Origin: Microglena sp. YARC
Lineage: Eukaryota > Chlorophyta > Chlorophyceae > Chlamydomonadales > Chlamydomonadaceae
Assembly (NCBI GenBank): GCA_022414725.1
Contig: CM039463.1
Location: forward strand, 76,102,930-76,166,929
Length of the DNA: 64,000 nucleotides
Direction: 5' to 3'
This document shows, piece after piece, positions 42,201 through 54,947 of the stretch. Under the pieces are notes generated by a model. The model did no database searches, was not told the DNA's origin, and saw nothing but the letters and a program-made list of their open reading frames with translations. The translations under genes and the position numbers were made by a program. Numbering within the stretch: the stretch's first letter is position 1; every line of letters begins with the position of its first letter.

Positions 42201-45200
42201 CTGGGAGGGGTCTTCCAACAAATCCTCATCAAAGGAAAGGCAATATCACAGCAAGCAAGCAAGCAAGCCAGCAAGGTTGCAGCAAGCAAGCATTATTTTC
42301 AGCACTACTTCCATATGATATATATTGTCCAGCACTAATTCCGTATGATAAATATTGTCCAGGTATTGCGGCAGCTCATTGCTGCTGCCCGAAGTCGGAG
42401 CCACGTCTACCACGGGCGCACCATCGTCATACTTGGTGACAAGGAGAAGATCTTCCTTGACTCTGACGTGTCTGAAGCACTTAGGGCTGCAGGTGGTGAG
42501 ACGAGCGGCTTGGAGATTCACACCAGGTGACTGCTTATCTATTTAAAAGGGGCCCACCCCCTATTTAGAAGGGGTCCAACCATTGAAGCGTTTTGTTAAG
42601 GCGAGTCCATAAGCACTGTCGCCGTCGTGAAGCTTTCTATACAGGGGGGGGGGTCGCAACCATGTGAGATGAGGCTGGGCGAGGGGTACTGCTCGAGTTC
42701 ACGAGGACTCAGAAGGCAAGATTGCCAAATTGTTATCCTAACCAGCCGCTCTAACCAACTGAGCTAACAGGACCCTGGCCAAGAGATGATTGCAGGAGTG
42801 CATGCTTAGTCTTAGCAGCTAAACTATTCAGAAATGCCCCCCCAAAGCCCACGGGCTCTGCGCTCCGCAGGGTTCGGGAGGCTGCGAGTCGCACTGGGTT
42901 CGCACCGAGTCACTCGATTTGCGATGCGTTGCAAAATGAAACAAGTTATATGCAGCGTCGCAAGCGGAGACAAACATTGGCGGAGAGTGTTCGTAACGGA
43001 GCGATAGGTGGCCACAGAAGCCAGTTACTTATGAGACCTTTGGCTAACGTGTCAGGCTTCGTCTCTGTCAGACAGTCAGACAAACAGACACATGGGTCAC
43101 CTTGGGGGCTCTCGCCCCCTTGAAGAGGGGGCTCAGCCAAACAGTGACTTGTGCATACGTGCATGCCTTCGTTGCCCTCATGTTGTCGTCTATCGACTCT
43201 ATGCTGTTGCAGATGTATTAGGAGGCTGTGGCTGAGGTTGTACATTGTTATGTGTGCAAGAGATATGCACTTTATTCTTTGCGTGATTGTACTTTCATTG
43301 TATCATTTCCGGGCTACGCGTAGCAGCTTCCACACAGCTCCATTAGCCAGCGACTGAATTGAGCCCAAAGATTACAGCTGCACAGGAATGCCTGTCATGC
43401 CAGCTTTCAGACACACCAGCTAGCTTCATGTTTGGCCCAAGGCTTAGTGAAAGGAGCTGCCTAGAAGCTGCTGCGGGTAGCACCCAAAATAAACAGTGTG
43501 TGCTTCCACAGTTATGTTTTGTATACAGCCCTTCCCAATATTGAGGTCGGGTAAGTCTATTTTGCCTATTTGGCTTCTTCTTAACCAGCTAGGCTGTAAA
43601 GAAAAAGGGTTGTGTGTGCAAGAGAGCTGTAGCTGAATTATTTGCTTGCTTGTGCTTCAACGCTTTTGTGTGTGTGTGTTTGTGAGTGTGTGTTTGTGTG
43701 TATGTATGTGTGTGTGTGCAAGTGTGTGTGCACTGACTCCCACTGTGTACTTTGCAGGAATGGGAAGCCATATCGTGTGGCCGACCTTCAGCTGGTTTCC
43801 GCCGCTGATGCAAGCTACGTCATCATGCTGTATCCAGAATCAAGCATACATCAGATCCAGGCGCACACAAATGCGGAACATGGGAAAGCCGAGGCGATGA
43901 AAGCGGCGACAGTTGCCGCCATGAGCACTCTTGGTAAATTCAACAACAGGAACTTGATCGTGCAGGTGAGCATCCTGTGAATGGTAGGGGGGACCAAGTA
44001 AAAATAGTATTCGTCATCATCAACACCATCCAGCTCTATCTTACAGTCCAAGGGTAACAAACTGGCTATAGGGACTTGCCCAACATCGCACAACCAAGAT
44101 CAACTGTTCACTCACACGGTCTTCGTCAGTACAAATACTTGAGAAAGTATTCACAGAAGTAGGGGGAAGCTAGTCCGAGGGTAGCCAGTCCGGGGGTGGC
44201 CGGCTAGGGGGTTAGGGTTTAGGGTTAACCTGTCACCCTGGACTGCTGACGACCACGAGCAGCCAAATTGCCGGCTAGCGCCATGTAACCAAGTTCAAGA
44301 ATAATGTCACACCTGTGGATATGCTGCTGGTGACGTCATACTGTTAGGGACCGGCATATCAAATGATGTAGACCAAAGGCAAGTATGATATCATTTTATA
44401 TTATACAAATTGCAGTATATGATATTGTGTATAACTGTAGCCTAGCCAGACTGGCCGGCATCATATGATATCATACGATGACAAGATCTCACATGATATC
44501 ATATTGCCGATCCCTACATACTGTGTGCCTGCATATGACTTCATGCTATGTGTCTGCATATGACATTATATTGTGTGATGCATATATATTGGCCTTTTAA
44601 CAGTAAAAATCATCTTCTACATCTTGCTTGTAGGTGCCCATTGAAATCCCCCCGGAGCACCAACAGCTTGAAGCCGTGCAAGTTTTGTTGGCTCAGGAAG
44701 GCCTGGCAGTTCAAGTAGTGCGCATCTCCGAGGCCAAGTTGGTGGACAGGTACAAGCAGACACAGCCACAGATAGTAGATAGCATTGTGGCTGTATCTGC
44801 ATGTACCTGTGGCAAAGCCCATGCATCCTTCCCCCCCCCCCCCCCCCCCCCTCCCCCCCGCCGCCGCCGCCCCCTGCCCCCCCTTCCGTCCCCCCCCGCA
44901 TGCAAGTCCCCCCAGGATGCGGATGCATGAGCCCCCGAACAGTTTTGAGTCAAAGCGCAAACTTGACCCCCCCTCCCCCCCACACGCCCCCCCCAACGTA
45001 TTCGTAATTTGTGCTTCTGTTTTCTTCTTTTAATGCCAATCGTCTGCTGTAGCCTCTCTGTCATTCTATGTTGCCTTAGTATATACTTCAGCCTCATCAA
45101 CGCAATATCTTGTATATGCCTGTCAGTGCTCCTACAGCCAGTTAGTGTGCTTGCAACATGGCTTATTACTAGGGAACAGCAATGTGACATCATATGATAT

Positions 45201-48200
45201 CATGGCATCATGTGATATTACATGATATTATACGATGCCGGCAGTCTGACTAAGCCAAAGCTACCATTGATATACAATATCATATGATGCAATTGTATAA
45301 TATCATATGATTTCATACTCACCTTTGGTCAACATCATATGATATGCCGATCCCTACTTATTACAGCTTCAAGTTTCAACCTCGCAACCATACTCCCCCC
45401 GGAACTCCAAAACTTTGACTTCTCAGAAGGTGCTGGCAGGGTCATCAATGAAACACACCTGCCAATCCCTAGTCGGCATCGTTTATGGTTGAGATCTATG
45501 CACTCATATTTGTATGGCCTGCGGGTGTTGTGCAGGTTGGTGGCTCAAACCTCCCTTCAACCGGGTGTGCTGACAGTCCTGAAGAGAACCATGCGCCAGG
45601 GTGTCGACTACGCCTACATCTGGATCGATGTGACGGAGGCTCATGGTGGCGGTACATATGCGCAGATGCGAAGGTTGGTCTCCTTTCTCTGTGGTGGTGG
45701 TTGTAGTATTTACGCGCAGATGCGAAGGTTGGTCTCCCTTCTCTGTGGTGGTGCTGGTGGTGGTGGTGGTATTTATGCGCAGATGCGAAGATTGGTCTCC
45801 CTTCTCTATGGTGGTGGTGGTGGTGGTGATGGTGATGGTGATAGTATGTATGCAGAGATGCAAAGGTTGGTGTTCTTTATCTGTGTTTGAATTTTGCAGT
45901 TGGTTTTTCAGGGATCCACTGTTTTTTTCTAGCAACGGGTCACCGTTCGGTCGCAGCATGAAACGCATGGGTCTGGCTAAACTATTCAGAAATGTCCCAC
46001 CCAACCATGGGCTCAGCGCTTTGTGCTCCGCAGGGTACGGGGGGCAGCGCATCGCATCGCACTGGGGCTGTACCGAGTCAGTCAATTTGCGACGAGTCAC
46101 TCAGAAAAAAACCGTGTTTACAAGGATCCTTACATCATTTCTGGAATTGGCAGTTTGAAGGTTGGAGAACACTGACTGTAGTAGGGGGTTACACATGTGG
46201 TGAATCAGTTGGAGGCAGTGAACCAGTTGGAGGCAGAAAGACTTAACACAGTGCGGGCTGGATGTTTGTAAGGCCTTGGACTAGGTTTTGGAAGGAGGTT
46301 GAAGACAAGTAAGCTGAGGTAGGCTAGGATGGGGCAGGCCAAGGAATGGTACCTGTTCAAGATTCATTCTACATTCTTCTCCTAACGTCTGTTGTATGGC
46401 CACATGTAATCATTTTTACAAGTGTGTTTATTATTTTTACAATGGTGTTTATTCATAGCACACGTTGCACTGGTGCAGGATGTACGTTGATGTCATCGTG
46501 CTCGGTTATTTGAGCTCAGCTGGTGTGGGAACAGAAGAGATCCCCACAAGTCCTCTGCATCTGAATCCTGACGAAGGCGACATTGTCGTCCCTGGAGACA
46601 AGCTTGTTGCTCTTGCCAGAGGTGAGCATTTCGTATTGTGTGTGAGTCTGTTTCTGTTAGTGTGTTGATAGTGTGTGTGTTCACATGCGCTTAGTATCTG
46701 TCTTATTTTTTTCTTGAAGTACCATCCATCAAAGTGATTTAACTGTGTCAAAAGAATGGCCCCTAGACCCCCCTGTCAGCAGATACCGAGCCATTGTACA
46801 AACAAGTCATCCGATCGGATGACTTGTTCGTACAATGGCACGGTACAGCGTCGTTCAACACCCCCCTAGCTGTCCCATCCTGATCTCACCGCAATGTCAT
46901 AATTGATGATGATGCTCACACGTGTCATCAAACCAACGTTGTTGTATCAAACCAACGCCTCTTCCAACCACCAACCCAACCCAACACCAACCCAACACCA
47001 ACCCAACACCAAACCGACACCTCTCCTCGCCACCAAGCCACACAACAAGCCAACAACAACCTAACAACAACCCAACAACTCTCCCCACCAACAACCCAAC
47101 GACAACCAAACAGCCCAACAACAACCCAACAACAACCCAACAACAACCCAACAGCAACCCAAAAACAACCCAACAACAACCCAACAACAACCCAACAACA
47201 ACCCAACAACAGATTACATTGTGGATGGTGGTGGCCCCAAGCCTGGCAAGTATGTGGCAAAGTCCATATTCGACAAAGCCTCCAAGCGCGCCATCCACCG
47301 AGTGAGCCGCATGCGCACCGATGAAGTACCTGGAAAGAAGGTGCTGGTCATTGGATGGCCGGCATCAAGCATCCATGAGCTTGTGGAGGGCATCAATGCT
47401 TTTGCAGCACCTGGTACTGAGGTAGGCTGTGCTTGAGTGGTTCTCATATTTGCGTGATGAGGCTTGTAAACAGCTATATTGTATTACCCACCTGATCCCT
47501 ATTCGATCAAAAGCTTAATGGTAGAGCTCGAATAAACAAGAAGTCGTGGGGTTAGAATCCCTACGGGTGCGCTTCTGTGTCCGCGGTCGTTGTAAACGGC
47601 CATGGTAGCTTTGTCCAGGTAACGTAGCAGCCCGTTCTCTACCGCTGTAAGACGGGGCTCCCTTAATACCACGCCCCACCAGGCTCAATACCCCCCCGGG
47701 GATGGGCTCAGGTGGCCCCATGAGGTCAATATAATACAGCTGAAGCTGTTTATATTATTAGGGTTTGTGTGTTACTTATACGTTGAGTGGTGCTTTATTG
47801 AGCGCCCAGAAGAGCTGCCTGGGTAGTCTTAAATAGGCTAGAATACAGGGTATTCCTAGATAGGCTAGAATACAGGATATTCCTAGAAAGGCTAGAATAC
47901 AGGATATTCCTAGAAAGGCTAGAATACAGGATATTCCTAGATAGGCTATAATACAGGATATTCCTAGATAGGCTAGAATACAGGATATTCCTAGCAGTGT
48001 CTTTTTTTTCAAAAATCTGGAGGTCAGTTTGGTAGCCACAAGTGGCGATCATAGCCTCATTCTGGGACGGTGCGGTAGCACCGTCTGTAGAGCCTAAAGC
48101 GCTCGGCGCGAAGGGCTGCTACTTTCAAGGGGGGATACTTTTAATGGGGATTTTGTTTTTTGGGGGGGGGGGGGGGCTTAGAAAACATGCATTTTGCACA

Positions 48201-51200
48201 TGGATGACATATGTTACACTGGTTTGTAACAACTTTGTCAAGCCTGTAATTGTACAGAAAAGTAACCACTGGTCCACTAGGTCTTGTACTACAACCTAGC
48301 CCCAACATTCCAGCAAATTTAAAACATACTCACTTTTAAGTTATCATCAATACACATTCCTTGCGCATCATAAGAAAAGGGTCTGCTTGATCATATTACA
48401 CAATGCAAAATGTGATACTATCAACTGTGGTGTAAACAACATCAAGTGGCTAGTCAGCTACTCAGCTGTCAGCTGGTGTGTCCAATTACGCTATGTAGCG
48501 CCCATCCTTCCTCCAAGCATCTATGGCTTTGGTGTATGGGAAGGACTCCACGTTGTAGAAGTCTTGGGAGAAGAGGCGGACACAAGCGTTCAGGTGGTCA
48601 CCCTTCAGCCGGTTGCGTGCCTCATTTTTAATAAACTTCAGAGTAGAGAATGTCCTCTCGTCCTCTACCAATGACACGGCAATCACCAGAGAGATCCTAA
48701 CCAACACAAAGAACTCTGAGAGGTTTCACACCGCTCACTGATAGACTCCAAGCGTTGCCACCATGTCTTAACAGGGCACTCCTTTTGCTCATCAGTAAGA
48801 GACCTCATGAAGTTGGCAGCCTTGGCTCTCATGAGCACCTCATACGCCACCATCTGCATCCTCAGCTTGGTCGCATCCAGCAAGGGGTTTGCATGCCCAC
48901 CGCTCTCGAGTGTAGTAGCTGCCTTCCCATACCGGCCAAGCAATCGCTCCACACATGCAGCAAGGAGGGTCCCTATGTCAGAGTCAGCCTTCTCTACCCA
49001 CCAATCTGGGTTCAGGGGGCCGAAGGCTTCCAAATCCGCATCACTTGGGAAGCGTTCATCCAACTCAGTCAATGCAATAGCAGCAGCATGTTGGGCGTCC
49101 TTCTAGATAGTCTAGAATAAAGGATATTCCTAGATAGTCTAGAATACAGGATATTCCTAGATAGGCTAGAATGCAGGACGCAACAAACACCAGCTTGAAA
49201 TCTCCATGTGGATCTAGCTTGTCACGCACCAAAGTGGATCCTTTATGTACAATGTATGACTGAATCCTTTATGTATAGTGTATGATTGGATCCTTGATGT
49301 ACAGTGTATGACTGAATCCTTGATGTACAGTGTATGACTGAGTCCTTGATGTACAGTGTATGACTGAGTCCTTGATGTACAGTGTATGACTGAATCCTTG
49401 ATGTACAGTGTATGACTGAATCCTTGATGTACAGTGTATGACTGAGTCCTTGATGTACAGTGTATGACTTAATCCTTGATGTACAGTGAATGACTGAATC
49501 CTTGATGTACAGTGTATGACTGAATCCTTGATGTACAGTGTATGACTGAATCCTTGATGTACAGTGAATGACTGAATCCTTGATGTACAGTGTATGAATG
49601 AATCCTTGATGTACAGTGTATGACTGAATCCTTGATGTACAGTGTATGACTGAATCCTTGATGTACAGTGTATGACTGAGTCCTTGATGTACAGTGTATG
49701 ACTGAATCCTTGATGTACAGTGAATGAATGAATCCTTGATGTACAGTGTATGACTGAATCCTTGATGTACAGTGTATGACTGAATCCTTGATGTACAGTG
49801 AATGACTGAATCCTTGATGTACAGTGTATGAATGAATCCTTGATGTACAGTGTGTGACTGAATCCTTGATGTACAGTGTATGACTGAATCCTTGTTGTAC
49901 AGTGTATGACTGGATCCTTGATGTTCTGTGTATGACTGAATCCTTGATGTACAGTGTATGACTGGATCCTTGATGTACAGTGTATGACTGGATCCTTGAT
50001 GTACAGTGTATGACTGAATCCTTGATGTACAGTGTATGACTGGATCCTTGATGTACAGTGTATGAATGAATCCTTGATGTACAGTGAATGACTGGATCCT
50101 TGATGTATAGTGTATGACTGGATCCTTTATGTACAGTGTATGACTGGATCCTTGATGTACAGTGTATGACTGAATCCTTGATGTACAGTGTATGACTGGA
50201 TCCTTGATGTACAGTGTATGACTGAATCCTTGATGTACAGTGAATGACTGAATCCTTGATGTACAGTGTATGAATGGATCCTTGATGCATACAAAATAAT
50301 AATTAAATATTATGCATTACTACGAGGCGTGAGGTTGAGGGGGGCAGCCCTTTTGCTTGCACTGAGGCCAACCACCAAAGACTCTTGTTGTAAACCTTGC
50401 AGATCACATTCGTCATGTCGAAGAAGCCGTTGCCCCACCAGATGCCGGAGCCCTTTGAAAACATCACCTTCAAGTTCATTGAACGACTAGTAAGTGCTGC
50501 TGTTGTATGCTATTCTGTGTGAACCATATGGCAAGAAACGAGGGGGGTTAATTGTGTTACATGTAGGGGTTAGCTGTAGCTGTGGCTGTGGCTGTAGCAG
50601 TGAGGGGGAGTGGATAACATCTGCTTGCTTGCATGTATTCTTAGTGTTGTCCGATTTTCACATGAGCCTGCTCCCCCCCCCCCCCTCCCCCCGTCCCCGT
50701 CCCCATCCCCGTCCCCCCCAACCCAACCCTACCCTACCCTACCCTGCAGCAATAACGCCATACTCTGTCTGCCCTACCAATCTTGAAGGTGATAAGGTCT
50801 TACAGCAGCATATGAGCATATGAGTATGGTCTCACCTGTCCCCCCTCCAAACAGGTGACGATGAGCGTCGAGGACTTCACTGTGGGAGGCATCGCCACCG
50901 CTGAAACTGTGGTCGTTGGGGCATCCGAGTAAGTACCTCAGCAGCATCAACGGTTATGTGGTTGACTTAAACATACGCTCAAACATACGCTCATCACCAT
51001 CATACATGTAAAAGTCGAACAAGTCAACCAAAACATAAAGGCAACATATACTTTATCTGTATATATAGGTATATTTAGGGTTCAGAGGTTGGGGCTAATC
51101 GCAGACCAAATCAGCTCTAATAGTGAAAATATCTCGCCATATTAGGGCTAACCTAATTTAGCCATTTGGCCTGCATTTGGCTAAATTAAGTTTGAACTTA

Positions 51201-53748
51201 GCACAAAAAACATAATCATCCCCCACAGGCAATAGGATAATATGCTGCAACGCTCATTTCATTGGCAACACGTTTCAAGTCGTATAAAACTTATCTCTAT
51301 TGTTGTAGGGTAAATCTCAGAAAAAAGATAACATCACTCATTCACTCAATACCTTGAGCGATGAACTATTGAATTGTGCGGTGCTGGGCTTCTTGGGCCT
51401 GGTATGTATGGAGGCAAGGCTGTATGGTTCTGTCACATGTGCTGATGTAAGTTTTGTGGGCATTTGGGCAGCCTGCCAACCAGGTCTGCAGGTGATCTGA
51501 CTTCCTCTAGGAAGGGTGTGACATCACACCAACCTGGAAACAGACCCTTCCTACAGAATCGCCCCAGCGACCTTGCTTCTCGCTCAGAAACAGCCATGCA
51601 ACTTGAATTAGGAAGCTAAATAATTAGGTGGGATTAACCTGTTCTGGAGGGGGCGCAGAAGCTTCGCAAGTACGTGCAGATGGAAATTGCGCATTCTCGC
51701 GATTGTCCCTACTGAGCCTGGAGGAGAGCCCTGCATCTTAAGTCTAAAGAGCTTCTTCAAAGCCTCCTTCCTATTCAGTCGTTCCATCGGCTGGGTAGGC
51801 GCCAGCTGCAAATTAATGAATGTCTGTTTTCCATCTTTCCCGTACCAACACTTGGGTGGATTGTAAACGGTTGCCATTCAAGAATGAAAACTACTGAGCG
51901 TCGCAATGCAAAAAATTACGAGCGATACATTCTGAGGCTTCTAAGAGATTTACAGAGGGCCAGTCACCTGTACTGCCTGGCCCTATGCTCCAGCTCATAC
52001 TGTTCACCGGTACCTAATATTTGTACCCTCACCCTACTGATAAAGGGTTCCCAGGGTAACCTGGATACATCCCGAAATATCTTTTTTTTAAATCAACTTT
52101 TCGTACTTTGGACCGCAATTTACTATGCTTAAATGGTAGCCAAACATGATTTCCTTCGTGCTAAATGTCATAGAATTTCAAAAGGAATCCGAATGCGCAA
52201 TAAAAATGAAATTTTGAGAACTTAGTTTTTATTATTTGAGGTCACAACCCCTAACTCCACATTTTCCGGGGAGGAATCCCTTCAAACACCAAAATAAAAA
52301 AACTTCGTTTTTCGATTTCGATGTTATTTCGGGTATACCTTAGTGTTACGTTTCCAGCCACGCCGATGTGCTATTTCTCTTGCTATTACCGCTAAATTCC
52401 ACCCCCACCCCCACACCCACCCCTCTAAACCCTATCTTTATTACACATATCCCCCGCGCACACTCACGTACGCATTCGCCCTCAAACCCACATACCTGGA
52501 AATCCAGAGCGTGCTACTTTCAAACTCGTAAACGTTGCGTCCAAATCCCCTCCATCCCCCCACCCCCCCACCCCACCCCACCCCACACTCCATATGTCCT
52601 TATCTTGCCTCTTGTTTTGGTTTCCTATAAATTATAGCCATACAGCAGATGATTTGGATTTGGGTTTTCGAAACACTTTGCAGTTAGTAGTTCATACCTA
52701 AAACTTAAGAATTTGAACTGGGCATTCTGCCTCATGCCATGGACCCTCACTCTATCATGTGCCCTGATCTTGCTTGTGCAGGGGCATGCGATACCCTGAT
52801 ACAGATTCCCTGGTTCTATCTGCCCTCTTCCAGATCCAGCGAATTGCCGTTGACATGAAGCACAGGGTAAGTGAGAGATTGCTTTTATGTCAGTGAGATA
52901 TTGCTTCTAAATTATTAAATAGTTATTACATTTATGTAATTGAGAGGTTGCTTCTAAATTATTATTACACGTAAGTAAGAGAGATATTGCTTCTAAATTA
53001 GTAAATTATTCTGAATCATTATTCAATTTATGTAAGTGAGACTGTTTTTTAATTGAATTCAACTTATCTGAATAACGCGAACTCCAGGCCCCCGTTGTTG
53101 GTATGTTTTGGGGGTTCAGTTCACCCGTGCTTGTTTTGTATACAGCCCTTCCCAATTTGAGGCTGGGAAAGTCTATTTAGCCTGTTGGGCAAGACTGTAC
53201 ACAACAAACATGTACACCATAGTATCAGATTGTGTATAATGGCACTTACCTGCTCTGGATACATTTGTATGTGAATATCAGTGCAGCACAATTGCAGCTG
53301 CCCACCAGCTGTCCATGAATATAGTTGCCTTATACAGCATTATCAATGAGGTATTTCATGTGTCGTTCTCTTGTGGTTGAAAGCAGTGTTTTTCTTTTCA
53401 GCTAAATGCAGCAGCTTCTAGGCAGCTCCCCTGCCTGGCTATTCAGCTAAAGCTTATGCAACGTAGTGTGTCTGGAAGCTATTTTAGCAGCAGCTTCTAG
53501 GCAGCTCCCCTGCCTGGCTATTCAGCTAATGCTAATGCAAAGTAGTGTGTCTGGAAGCTGACAAAATCCGCTGGCCAGAACTGTCTAAATCTTGGGGCTT
53601 CGCCCAGGAGCTGGCTTAGGGAGCTGTCTAGAAGCTGCTTCTAGTAGCTGAAAGGAGTGACTCTGGCTGGAGTCGGAAGCAATAGCTGCTTTTTGCGCTC
53701 CTAAAACTGTATTTGTAAAGAGTGCTTCGTTCACCTGCAGTTTTTATG

Positions 53749-53798
<50 letters not shown>

Positions 53799-54904
53799 TT
53801 AAGTAAGTCCAGATCAGGTCCAGATATATCTATTTGCCGCACCATATGTATTTGTAACGAGTGCTTTGTTAAAGTGCAGGTGCATGTGGTCGCCAAGGCA
53901 TCCAGCAGCAACACAAAGAAGGTGGCCAAGGTTTTCTTTCGGCAGCTCACCCACAGCTACGTCACCTTCGAGCTTATCATCCCTAATCAGATGACCAGTG
54001 CTATCTTAACCCAGGTGCGGTGAAGGCATGCTTGCTTATGAAACTGACTGCATTATGCAATATTTTCAATGTTCTGCCCAGGGGGCGGGGGGGGGGGGGG
54101 GGGGGGGGGGGGGGTAAGTGAAAGACCCCATCACAAAAAAGTGTGAAGGCACCCTTCTGCAGACCCCCCCCCCCCATCCCGGCTTCAGAATCCACTTTAC
54201 AGCCACTATCTTAGCCACCACTTCGTGTTATGGTGTCTAATTATGCTTATTTTACAGGGTTTTCAAAGGCCTATCCATTGAGGTTGGTCTCGAGACCATT
54301 GGGAATGTTTGAGACGTAGAAAATCTTCATCATCGATGTTACATTGTTTGGTGGGGCTTGGGGGTCCGGGCCCATTGGCCCCTAATGTGCCCACCTTCAA
54401 TATTCTTCAATAATCAGGTCTTCAATAATCTGGTCTTTAATAATCAGATCTTCAATCCAAGCTTCAGTCGGGCATTAAATAATCAGGTCTTCAATAATCA
54501 CTAATGTATGTATGGCTGAAGGGCACAATGTAGTCCTTTGCAACGAGTGGTCTTAGACAGTGACATCATCGACTACCATTCTCCAGAACAATACCGGCTC
54601 GTCTACTAGGGATGCCTCAAGCCGCACTTGATCTAGCTCCCTTTGCAAACACTGCTCACGCCCATTGGCATTGACCTCCTGGTAACCACCCCTTCAAACT
54701 CAGCCACCGTCAAAAATATTTTATTGATGTCGTCCTCGCTGAGTTGCTGGCCTGGGTGCACAGACTGTATGTGGTGAAGAAAGTGGTTGCTCCACACAAG
54801 TTTGCAAGTCGTGCCAGCATCGCATAAGAAGAAGCAGTGAACTGCCATGAGGTCTCGCTCTATACGTTGTTGTACATGTGTTGTTTAGGGCGTTGTGTGT
54901 GTGT

Positions 54905-54947
<43 letters not shown>

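Noticed and set aside
42695..42778. Possible tRNA gene on the minus strand (GTTAGCTCAGTTGGTTAGAGC D-arm)
   Set aside because: The anticodon stem does not pair and no proper T-arm or 3' acceptor complement follows. It is at most a tRNA pseudogene or SINE head.
44207..44228. TTAGGGTTTAGGG as interstitial telomere
   Set aside because: Only about two heptamers are present, too short to separate from chance in a repeat-rich intron.
48486..48707. Independent small gene at the hAT remnant
   Set aside because: Its sequence is the hAT dimerisation tail, and the upstream domain lies in another frame of the same strand, so it is a broken transposase end.
49469..50290. 273-residue open frame on the minus strand
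   Set aside because: It is produced entirely by the 26-bp tandem array, whose unit times three is 26 codons. There is no conserved domain.
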